The position numbers and the translations under genes are program-made. Below the pieces are notes generated by a model. The model had not been told where the DNA came from. It ran no database searches and worked only from the letters and a program-made list of their open reading frames with translations. From NCBI RefSeq assembly GCF_025165795.1, contig NZ_JAJAGO010000025.1, positions 1 to 39,617 on the forward strand: 39,617 nt of DNA, given 5' to 3'. The stretch is from Streptomyces gossypii. GTDB lineage: Bacteria > Actinomycetota > Actinomycetes > Streptomycetales > Streptomycetaceae. The number at the start of each line of letters is the position of its first letter. Positions within the stretch are counted from its first letter, which is position 1. Positions 23,717 to 30,807 of the stretch are shown here, piece after piece.

Positions 23717-26059
23717 TCAGTCCAGTAGCAGACCGTAGACATCGCCCCCGCTGGTCACCACCGCCATCTCATCCGTAAGGGAGACCATGCGCCGCTGAGG
23801 CGTGCGCCCGGTTGTCCGGGGCAGGTCGGTGAAACGCCAGAGGAGGGCTCCCCTGTCGATGTCGAAGGCATCCACCTCCGAATCGTTCACGGAAAGCATG
23901 AGACGGCCGTCGGAGCCGACCAACGTATCCGGAAGGCGATCGTCCGCTGCCGGCGAGATCCATAGATCAGGGTCGACGTTCAGTGTCACATCGCCCTTGA
24001 CAGGGTCAACCGCGTACACGGCATAAGAGCTGTCCGTCGCGTAAACCATGTGCTTGTGCACGACCGGCGGACCGAAAACGCGGCGATCCTCGGCCTCCTT
24101 GCCCTTGGTCTTCACACTCCACTCCGGGGCATCATCGGAACTGCGAAGGTCGTACCCCCGCAGCTCTGCTCCCGCAACGGCGATCAGCAACTGTCGACCG
24201 GAGACCTCCGTCACCGGACCGGGAGTCAGCCCTTCGTACGCACGCGACCAGGCCTTCTTGCCAGTGCGTCGGTTGAGTGCGGTGATCTCCGTCTTGGCTG
24301 TGCGGCCCTTCCCCTCGGCAGCCGCTGTCACCAACACGTCCGGCAGCAGGTGGCCTTCGGTGAACGGCCCCGGCACCCGGCTCCTCCAGAGCTCGCGTCG
24401 CTCGGTCACGTCGTAGGCGACGACCAGGTGGCTGCCGCCCCCGGAGGCGGCTGACCGGTCCCGGGCCGTGAACCAGATCACGCCCCCGGCCGTGGCAAGA
24501 AACCGGAGGTACGGCGCTTTGCCGCCCCTGCGGTAATCCTTCGGGCGCGCAACGACATGGCCGTCCTGTGGATCCAGCAAAGTCAGCTCAGGCCCGGGGA
24601 CAGCAAGGAGATCGTCCCCGAGGATCTCTGCGGGCCCCGCAGGGCTCACTTCCGACTGGTGCCACTCTTTCTCCCCGGTCCGCACGCCGACCCCGGACAC
24701 ACCACTCTCATTGACCACCACAACGGTCTTGTCCTGCCAGATCACAGGCGCGAACTTCGGCACGGTCCCAGGGACTTCGTAACGCCACCGGATCCTCGGC
24801 GGGGCACCTTTCACACGCTTCCGGGACCTGCGTTCCATGACCAGCCGTTGAGCGGGCGTCGGTGGAACGGGCGGCCCTTCGGCGGTCACCGCCCAGGCGA
24901 CCGCGCCACCCACGGCGACCCCGGCCGTGCCGAACGCCGCGCCTGCGAGCATGGCACGCCTCGCAGGACGGCCGCCGGACAAGCCGGGAGCCGAGGGGGT
25001 GGTACCGGCCCCGCCCGGATCCGGTGCCGCCTTCGGGTAAGCGGCGGGTGTGGACCGCCCGTCCCGTTCGGCGTGCCCAGGTGCCGCTGTGACGGCCGGG
25101 GTCGGCGCCGGCAGGGGCACGTGGTCCGCCTCGGCGGCAAGTACAGCAGCTGCCTGTACGGCGAGGGCGGCGCTCACTCGCCGCGGCAGCCACCCTGGCG
25201 TCAGCAGGGTGCCTGCGCGGCTTGCCTCACTGTCCCATGCGGTGGTGGGCTCACCGGCCGGAGCACGAGCCGCCATACCGGCACCTGACGTGAGTGCTGT
25301 CAGCAGCATGGCGGCTCGTGGGCGCTGAGCTGGGTCCTGCGCCAGACAGGCCGCTACGATGTCACGCAGATCCGGGGGCAGTTCCTGAAGTGCGGGAGTC
25401 AGCTTCCCTGTCGCGGCGTAGGCGAGCACCCTTCCCACCGCGTAGACGTCGCCCAGCGGGCGAGGACGTCCGCCAGCCAGCTGTTCGGGGGACGTACCGG
25501 CAGCCACGAGACCAGGCCGCTGTGACCGGTCCTCACCATCGGGCGCCACCGCGCGTACCGTACCGAAGCCGGTCAGCCTGATGCCGCCCCTCGTCAGCTG
25601 CACTGCTCGCACCGAGATCCCCGCGTGGGCGAAACCCTTCTCGTGCAGGCTCACCAGCGCTTCGGCAAGCGCAGCTCCTACCGCGCGCACCGTCCGCTCC
25701 GGAAGCGGACAGCCGTGCGCCCGGAGCGCGGCGGGCAAGGGCAGGGCCGGGGCGTACGCCGATGCCGACCAGGCAAGAGACTCGGCTTCGTCCCCGACCT
25801 CCTCGACCGAGTCCAGCCAGGGGCTCGTGCCGGCAAGTCGCCTGGCCTGTACGGCTTCTGTCAGGAAGCGTGAGGCGTAAGCCGCTTCTGCCGCCAACTC
25901 CTCCGTCGGTACGGTGATGAAGTAGGTGCGGTCGCCCCCGTCCTTCCGGCCCATGTAGACGCGTACCGCCGTGGGCACCTCCGCCGAGGGCGGCTCCAAA
26001 CGGCCGACTACGTATAAGGGCCCCAGCTGTCCGGGGCAGTCTCGACCTAATGGCTCCAA
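23717..26059 (-). CDS. Pseudokinase-beta-propeller membrane protein with TTA codons
   Basis: A 780-residue protein, first of the kinase-like operon. The kinase-like domain lacks catalytic residues: HRDLKPSN is HAGISVRA (about 145-152), DFG is GFG (164-166), and the VAIK lysine position reads FIT. SPEQ, GDVYAVGRVLAYAATG and DPAQRP keep the fold. A long Ala/Pro-rich linker (about 258-365) leads to ARRAMLAG and a transmembrane helix at about 369-391, then a propeller domain. I prefer the TTG at 26059, with GGAGGA about five bases upstream. The longer frame from a GTG at 26128 has no ribosome binding site and its start lies inside a hairpin. Codons 4 (26050-26048) and 15 (26017-26015) are TTA, a very rare leucine codon in Streptomyces that is read by bldA tRNA. 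Confidence 0.88.
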   Translation of the reverse strand: MEPLGRDCPGQLGPLYVVGRLEPPSAEVPTAVRVYMGRKDGGDRTYFITVPTEELAAEAAYASRFLTEAVQARRLAGTSPWLDSVEEVGDEAESLAWSASAYAPALPLPAALRAHGCPLPERTVRAVGAALAEALVSLHEKGFAHAGISVRAVQLTRGGIRLTGFGTVRAVAPDGEDRSQRPGLVAAGTSPEQLAGGRPRPLGDVYAVGRVLAYAATGKLTPALQELPPDLRDIVAACLAQDPAQRPRAAMLLTALTSGAGMAARAPAGEPTTAWDSEASRAGTLLTPGWLPRRVSAALAVQAAAVLAAEADHVPLPAPTPAVTAAPGHAERDGRSTPAAYPKAAPDPGGAGTTPSAPGLSGGRPARRAMLAGAAFGTAGVAVGGAVAWAVTAEGPPVPPTPAQRLVMERRSRKRVKGAPPRIRWRYEVPGTVPKFAPVIWQDKTVVVVNESGVSGVGVRTGEKEWHQSEVSPAGPAEILGDDLLAVPGPELTLLDPQDGHVVARPKDYRRGGKAPYLRFLATAGGVIWFTARDRSAASGGGSHLVVAYDVTERRELWRSRVPGPFTEGHLLPDVLVTAAAEGKGRTAKTEITALNRRTGKKAWSRAYEGLTPGPVTEVSGRQLLIAVAGAELRGYDLRSSDDAPEWSVKTKGKEAEDRRVFGPPVVHKHMVYATDSSYAVYAVDPVKGDVTLNVDPDLWISPAADDRLPDTLVGSDGRLMLSVNDSEVDAFDIDRGALLWRFTDLPRTTGRTPQRRMVSLTDEMAVVTSGGDVYGLLLD

Positions 26060-26127
26060 CTCGCTCCTCCACGGCAGCGGCCTTGGGGGTGACAACGATG
26101 GGGGCGCGATCCGTGCGCCCAACGCCA

Positions 26128-26175
26128 CTCAGTCCAAGTGCCTGACAGAATGCCAGTCATAGCACTTGGACTGAG
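26128..26175 (-). terminator. Hairpin between esxA and the kinase-like operon
   Basis: A perfect 14-bp inverted repeat (26128-26141, arm ctcagtccaagtgc, with 26162-26175) and an inner tgac/gtca stem lie in the 20-base loop. It lies 57 bases past the esxA stop and about 70 bases before the preferred start of the first pseudokinase gene. No T-run. It probably works as a partial terminator or mRNA-stabilising stem that lets esx messages accumulate above the kinase-like messages. Confidence 0.65.
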
Positions 26176-26231
26176 GAGCGTGCACAGAAAGCCGCATGAA
26201 CCGAACCCAGCGCCCTCTCGGGCCGGAGGGC

Positions 26232-26519
26232 TCAGAAGTCGAACATCGCGGCACCCTTCTTGTCCGTCCGCTGGTAGCCCGCTGCCGCGGCATGAACCTG
26301 CCGGGAAAGCATCTGAAGGGTCTGAGTCAGGCCGGTGACATTGGCCCCCCAGCCCTTGTGCTTGCCGTTGAAGGCAATCTGGGCTTCACCGTCCCAGGTG
26401 CCCACAACCTTCCTCACGCGGGCATCCAGAGCCTCCAGTTCACCCTGGATGGTCGTGGCGGCGGTACCGATGTCGTCAGCCGCCGAGGTGACGGTGTGGT
26501 ACGTAATCTTGATGGTCAT
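26232..26519 (-). CDS. esxA: WXG100 family secreted protein, EsxA-like
   Basis: A 95-residue helical-hairpin protein. The WXG turn is Trp42-Asp43-Gly44, flanked by two long helices. The C-terminus carries YQRTD at 82-86, a YxxxD export signal for type VII secretion. The ATG at 26519 has GGAGAG just upstream. It follows the second WXG100 gene after a 15-base gap, so the two are co-expressed and probably form a heterodimer that EccC recognises. The choice of EsxA rather than EsxB rests on gene order and length only. Confidence 0.93.
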   Translation of the reverse strand: MTIKITYHTVTSAADDIGTAATTIQGELEALDARVRKVVGTWDGEAQIAFNGKHKGWGANVTGLTQTLQMLSRQVHAAAAGYQRTDKKGAAMFDF

Positions 26520-26534
26520 GTCTCTCCTGCCCCG

Positions 26535-26903
26535 TTACCTGGCGGTCGGCACCGTGCCGACACCACTGAAGTCAGCGATCGGGCTGGTGTTCCCGAGCTT
26601 GGTGAAATCCTCGACCTGCTTGAGCTCATTGGCCGTGAAGCCGTCCTTGCTCATCTGCAGCGCCTCTTCCATCATCTGGAGCTTGCGGTCCAGAGTCTGG
26701 GCGTACGTGTTCGCCTTGTTCTGCACAGTGTTGAAGGACTTCTGCCCTTCGCCCTGCCAGGCGACCTCGATTGCGTCAACCACTGCGTTAAGGTTGCTGA
26801 TCTTGGACTTCAGCGTGTGCTGCATCCTCTGCACGTCAGTGATGAGGGCCTTGAGTTCCTCATCATGTGTCTCGAGACCGCCTGTTCCGCCGCCTTCAGC
26901 CAT
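26535..26903 (-). CDS. esxB: WXG100 family secreted protein, EsxB-like
   Basis: A 122-residue WXG100 protein with Trp49-Gln50-Gly51 between two helices and a C-terminal extension of about 25 residues beyond the usual 100. No YxxxD is present; the nearest match is FTANE at 89-93, with Phe in place of Tyr. The ATG at 26903 has GGAGGA about six bases upstream, one of the best ribosome binding sites here, in keeping with high expression. It is first of the esx pair and lies 74 bases after the mycosin-like gene. Likely partner of the 95-residue protein. Confidence 0.92.
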   Translation of the reverse strand: MAEGGGTGGLETHDEELKALITDVQRMQHTLKSKISNLNAVVDAIEVAWQGEGQKSFNTVQNKANTYAQTLDRKLQMMEEALQMSKDGFTANELKQVEDFTKLGNTSPIADFSGVGTVPTAR

Positions 26904-26977
26904 GGTGTTCCTCCTTCAGTGGATGTTGCTGTTGTCCGCCGACGTGCGGCGTCGAGCGAGCCGACGCCAGGTGTCGG

Positions 26978-28225
26978 CTATCTCCGGCGCAGTCGCACGT
27001 AGGCGAAGGCGCCAACTGCCAGAACGGCCACTGCAGCACCCGTTCCGATGATGGGCAAGAGGTTGCTGTCGCCCCCAGAGCCGGTGGAGTCCGCCACGGT
27101 CTTCTTGTCGGCCGCGCCCTTCTCACCGTCCTTCTTGTCATCCTCCCCGGAAGGGGAAGACGAAGAGGGGGACTTGGACGGTTCCTCCTGGACGAGGGGA
27201 TTGCCGCCCGCCGGACCAGGGTCGCCTTCTCCGTCCAGGAGGACTCGACTGGGGCGGATCGTCCCGTAACCGATGTAGTCGCTGCGTCCATGGGCCTTCT
27301 CATCAGCCCTGCCGGCAGTATCGATCATGACCCGCAGCACCTGGTTCGCCGTCCAGTCGGGATGTGCCGACCAGATAAGAGCCGCCGAGGCGGAGGCTAT
27401 CGCCGTGGCACTACTCGTTCCGCCGTCACCACCGCAGTAGCTCGTGAGGTTCTGGTCACACCAGCCAGGAATGTCATCTCCCGGAGCTGCGAGTGAAACA
27501 TGACGACCGTGAGTGGACGTTTTCGATACCTTGGCCGTCTTGTCCACAGACGCTATACCGACCACCTCCGGGTACGCCGCGGGGTACTCAACCGAGTTCT
27601 CACCGTCTCCATTGTTCCCGGTTGCCGCAAACATCAACTTGCCTTTACTGGCCGCATACTTCACGGCTTCCTGCAGGTGAGAATACGGGAGATACCCGCC
27701 GATGGACATGTTGATGATGCGGGCATCACTGTCCACTGCTGCCCGGATGGCTTTGTGCGCCGTTTCCTCTTTTGGCTTGCCAGCGCCCTCGAATGTGGAA
27801 AGGTACGTCCGGATAGGAATGATCTCTGCCTCAGGGGCCAGCCCTCTCAGCCCCCCACCCTTTCCGGTACCCGCGATGAGTTCAGCCATCGTCGTACCGT
27901 GGCCGCTGTAGTCATCATTGGCACCCCCCTGTACTCCAGAGAAGTCCTTCCCGGACAAAACCTGGCCACCCAGGGACGGAGTCTCGCTCACTCCGCTGTC
28001 AATGACAGCAACCTTGACCCCTTCCCCCTTGCTGACCTTCCACATCTTCTCGGCCTGCATGGCTTCCAGGTACCACTGCTGGGAACGGATGTCCTCGGCT
28101 GCCGCAGCCGGAGCCAGTCCCACGAGGCACACACTCCACGCTCCGGCAGCCGCCAGCATGGGAATCAAACGCCGCCGAAAGCCTGACCGTGTAGCTCTCT
28201 CCGCCTGCTGATTCCCTGCAGTCAT
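26978..28225 (-). CDS. Mycosin-like membrane-anchored subtilisin protease (first of two)
   Basis: A 415-residue S8 serine protease. It has an N-terminal signal peptide with FRRRLIPML and an AAAA-type cleavage region. The catalytic triad is Asp76 (VAVIDSGV), His109 (SGHGTTMAELIAG) and Ser271 (GTSSATAIASA), with the oxyanion Asn in ATGNNG. A Ser/Lys/Asp-rich stalk (about 325-375) precedes a C-terminal transmembrane helix and the tail VRLRRR. It lies just after the PPE-like gene and before esxB, so it may process substrates of this cluster rather than serve as the core MycP. I chose the ATG at 28225 over a TTG at 28258, which would overlap the preceding stop and has no ribosome binding site. Coding GC is visibly lower than in the second mycosin. 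Confidence 0.9.
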   Translation of the reverse strand: MTAGNQQAERATRSGFRRRLIPMLAAAGAWSVCLVGLAPAAAAEDIRSQQWYLEAMQAEKMWKVSKGEGVKVAVIDSGVSETPSLGGQVLSGKDFSGVQGGANDDYSGHGTTMAELIAGTGKGGGLRGLAPEAEIIPIRTYLSTFEGAGKPKEETAHKAIRAAVDSDARIINMSIGGYLPYSHLQEAVKYAASKGKLMFAATGNNGDGENSVEYPAAYPEVVGIASVDKTAKVSKTSTHGRHVSLAAPGDDIPGWCDQNLTSYCGGDGGTSSATAIASASAALIWSAHPDWTANQVLRVMIDTAGRADEKAHGRSDYIGYGTIRPSRVLLDGEGDPGPAGGNPLVQEEPSKSPSSSSPSGEDDKKDGEKGAADKKTVADSTGSGGDSNLLPIIGTGAAVAVLAVGAFAYVRLRRR

Positions 28226-28247
28226 CCCTGCTCTCTCACCCTGGGAG

Positions 28248-29990
28248 TTATTCGACAACCGACGGAACGCTGCTGCCCCGCCTTGTGGACCACGTCTCGG
28301 CGTCCTCGGTCAGATAGCCGCGCCGACGCGTCTCCCTACGCTCCGGATCGCGTCCGGTCGACGTGCGACCGCGCGGCATCGTACGGATGGAATTACGGCT
28401 GTTGGCGTCAGAACCCCGGACCAATCCCATTCCACCGGGAGTGAACGCACGCGGAGTACGGGCTTGTGACGCTGCCCCGGAGCGTGGGTTACCGACGACG
28501 CCTCCGGGCGTCGAGACGAGCCGACCGCCCCGGTTACCGACCGCTCTCCCGGGGTTCGGGCTGCCCGCTCCTCCCATACCCATCCCCATGCCGCCCATCG
28601 GGGGACGCCCCATCGGCGGGTGCTCGCCGCCGACGACAGCCCCTCGCGGGAGGCGGGGCGCATTGTTCGCAGCAGGGCTGCTGCGGCTTGGTGTACCTCC
28701 GATGATGCCCGGCGGACGGCCCATGGGAGGCGGTGGAGAACCCGCACGACCGGGCGGATGGACGGGCATCCCCCCACCGGCAGGAGGACGCCCCATGAGC
28801 GGCCCAGGGGGAGGCGATGTGCGCCCGTTGCTGGGTCCGCCCAGGGGGCCCGTGTTCCGGGGAGCGCCGATGTTCTTGGCAAATCCGGGCCCTGTCGGCC
28901 GAGGCACGGCAGGGCCGGGGATGCCAATCGGGCCGATGGGCGGCGGGGGGACATTGGGCCCGCCGCCTCCCGTCGGGACCGGCGGCTTTATGCCTGGGTC
29001 CGCTTGCGTCAGCGGCGGAGCATAGCTGTCGATTTCTGTGCGGACAGGCGGGGTGGTCACCGAGTCCAGAGCGGGAGATGAAGGCGAGGGCCCGAGGCTG
29101 GAACCAGGGACGGACGCGGGCACACCGGGCGAGACGGACCCGGGCAGCTGGGACGAGGGAGTGGCGTTCGGACCGCTGAAGTCCGCCCCGCCGCCGGAGC
29201 CGCCGCCCGTTGACGCCGCGGCGAATGCAGCCCCCGAACTGTTGACCGAATAGACTCCGGCGCCTCCGGAACCAACTCGTTTCGGGTCGCCGAATCCCGG
29301 AGGAGCAGGCGGCATGCCGATTTCCTTGCCCGACAGCGGCTTGAACGTCGGCTCTTCCTGCCCGTACATCGTGTCGTGTGACACCTGGTAGTACGAGCTG
29401 AGCTTGTTCATCTGCATGATGGCCTCTTGGCGGGTCTCTTCCCGCTTCGTGGCATCAGCCTTCGCCGCCTTGACGAAGTCCTGGTTGTTGCCCTTCCGCT
29501 CCTTCTCCGGGATCTTGGCGACCTTAGGGCCGACCCCACCGTCGTCCCGGGGCGGCATCGATGCCTTGACCATCGCAAGGCCGAGCCCCGCCGCCTTGAT
29601 CTGGACGCTGGCTGCGCTCGCGTAGGTGCCCAACTTCAGGGTGTCCTTGGCGAGGTTGCCGCCCCACCTGCGGAAAGCACTACCGGCCTGGCCCTGCCAG
29701 GTGACGTTCCCGATATGCGTCCTGAGGTCGCTGCCGACTTCCTCGATCTTCGTGGCGGCAGCCTCAAGGGCGTCCCCGGCCGCTTCGAGGTCTGCCGGCA
29801 GGGCATCCTCCACCATGTCCACCATGGCGTTCAGGTCGAACCCGTCGAAGGCCGTCTTGTTGAAGGCGGTTGTCTTGTTGTCCCCGAAGCCCCCGCCGAA
29901 GAATGGGGAGATCCGTCTGCGCAGGTCGGTGATGGCGACCTGCGCTTGAGCAATCGCGTCCTGCGGTGACGCCTTCTCGTTCCCGCTCAT
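28248..29990 (-). CDS. PPE-like WXG-domain protein with long Pro/Gly-rich tail
   Basis: A 580-residue protein. The first 215 residues are helical with a WXG-type turn (Trp98-Gln99-Gly100 in TWQGQAGSAFRRW), and a YxxxE signal (Tyr209 to Glu213 in MYGQEE) ends the helical part, as in PPE and WXG substrates. From about 220 to 550 the chain is very rich in Pro, Gly and Ser, with repeated MGRPP units at about 400-480. The last 30 residues include GYLTEDAETW and end VVE; a motif of this kind recurs in streptomycete proteins of this type, as I recall. The ATG at 29990 has GGGAGG eight bases upstream. It lies between the 156-residue gene and the mycosin-like gene, 22 bases from the latter. A probable secreted substrate; such proteins are often misnamed as translation initiation factor IF-2. 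Confidence 0.82.
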   Translation of the reverse strand: MSGNEKASPQDAIAQAQVAITDLRRRISPFFGGGFGDNKTTAFNKTAFDGFDLNAMVDMVEDALPADLEAAGDALEAAATKIEEVGSDLRTHIGNVTWQGQAGSAFRRWGGNLAKDTLKLGTYASAASVQIKAAGLGLAMVKASMPPRDDGGVGPKVAKIPEKERKGNNQDFVKAAKADATKREETRQEAIMQMNKLSSYYQVSHDTMYGQEEPTFKPLSGKEIGMPPAPPGFGDPKRVGSGGAGVYSVNSSGAAFAAASTGGGSGGGADFSGPNATPSSQLPGSVSPGVPASVPGSSLGPSPSSPALDSVTTPPVRTEIDSYAPPLTQADPGIKPPVPTGGGGPNVPPPPIGPIGIPGPAVPRPTGPGFAKNIGAPRNTGPLGGPSNGRTSPPPGPLMGRPPAGGGMPVHPPGRAGSPPPPMGRPPGIIGGTPSRSSPAANNAPRLPRGAVVGGEHPPMGRPPMGGMGMGMGGAGSPNPGRAVGNRGGRLVSTPGGVVGNPRSGAASQARTPRAFTPGGMGLVRGSDANSRNSIRTMPRGRTSTGRDPERRETRRRGYLTEDAETWSTRRGSSVPSVVE

Positions 29991-30008
29991 ACGAAGTACC
30001 TCCCCCGG

Positions 30009-30479
30009 CTAGTCGAAGTCGCCGGTACGGTCGTCGGTGTCCTTGCCCTGACCCTCGCCGAGGCGTGCCTTCTCCTCAAGCTCCCGGTCCCTGCGGTCCT
30101 GCCTCTGGTCTTCGTATCGCTCTTCCGAGCGGGCCTGGATCTCCCAGAAGCGCCGCTTCTGGTCATCATCGAGGGTCTCGAAGTCGTTCTTCGAGCCAAG
30201 GACCGCGATGCCCATGGCCTCGATCTGGTCGTTGAGTGTCTGCGAGAGCGTCGTGAGGAGCGTGTGGACGCGGTTGTACTGCTTGAAGAGGGCGTCGGCC
30301 TCGTTGAAGTTGCCGCCGAAGGCGGCGCGGTGCACACCGCCTTCGGCGGACACCTTGCCCTTGGAGGCTGCCGATGTCTCCAGCTCCGTGAGTACGCTGT
30401 CCACCCGTGTCTTGAAAGTCTTGAGCGACTCGGCCTCGACCTCGAGATCCTTATCCGGAACCCCGCCGTACATCGGCAT
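30009..30479 (-). CDS. Helical coiled-coil protein, first gene of the esx operon
   Basis: A 156-residue protein that I cannot assign to a named family. It is almost all helix. The first half is WXG100-like in size, with long amphipathic helices (LKTFKTRVDSVLTELETS, ALFKQYNRVHTLLTTLSQTL) and a turn region GGNFNEADALF, but no WXG. The second half (about 95-150) is highly charged and probably coiled coil, ending in an acidic tail. The ATG at 30479 has GGGGGA about seven bases upstream; a GTG six codons earlier is less likely. It lies 18 bases before the PPE-like gene and about 54 bases after a good promoter. By position it could be a chaperone or a WXG-like partner of the PPE-like protein; this is inference. 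Confidence 0.82.
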   Translation of the reverse strand: MPMYGGVPDKDLEVEAESLKTFKTRVDSVLTELETSAASKGKVSAEGGVHRAAFGGNFNEADALFKQYNRVHTLLTTLSQTLNDQIEAMGIAVLGSKNDFETLDDDQKRRFWEIQARSEERYEDQRQDRRDRELEEKARLGEGQGKDTDDRTGDFD

Positions 30480-30539
30480 CAGGCTTTCCCCCTCCACCCG
30501 GTTCGACCATCGCAGTGCCTTGCGCTGACGTCTGGAAAC

Positions 30540-30568
30540 ACTCTAGCCACTGCGCACTGTTGTTCCAA
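30540..30568 (-). promoter_or_regulatory. Promoter of the esx operon
   Basis: Minus strand: TTGGAA at 30568-30563, a 17-bp spacer, and TAGAGT at 30545-30540. Both boxes and the spacing fit streptomycete housekeeping promoters, and the -10 equals the one upstream of the rRNA leader at the left edge. The start would be about 30533, giving a leader of roughly 54 bases before the 156-residue gene. The rest of 30569-30690 shows nothing else. Confidence 0.6.
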
Positions 30569-30690
30569 CTGCAAACCGCAAGAGATGACTTGAGCCACCA
30601 GGGCAACGTGGCGCGGGGAAGCAGGACGTCGTCCGCTGTCAACCCGCAGTCTGCAACAGGAGGGAACCATCCTGTCTACATCCGTGCCAC

Positions 30691-30721
30691 GCGCCCATGG
30701 AAACCCTTCTTCCATGGGCGC
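30691..30721 (-). terminator. Terminator after the mycP-eccB unit
   Basis: A perfect 12-bp stem (30691-30702 with 30710-30721, arm gcgcccatggaa) has a 7-base loop. It lies about 86 bases past the stop of the second mycosin gene and upstream of the esx promoter. A short T-rich run (ctttgtc) follows on the plus strand, so the element may also stop rightward transcripts. Confidence 0.75.
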
Positions 30722-30807
30722 TTTGTCCTCACTCGTTCGGTCGCCGTAAGAGTTCTGTCACGATCGTCGTCCCGCGCCCGAAGGGGGCCGCCGGACGCTC
30801 CCGGCTG

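Noticed and set aside
26060..26128. 23-residue N-terminal extension of the lead pseudokinase from a GTG at 26128
   Set aside because: No ribosome binding site, start within a perfect hairpin, and a much better TTG with GGAGGA at 26059.
28248..29990. Translation initiation factor IF-2-like annotation for the PPE-like protein
   Set aside because: Only Pro/Gly-rich low complexity is shared; there is no G domain, while the WXG turn and locus context point to a T7SS substrate.
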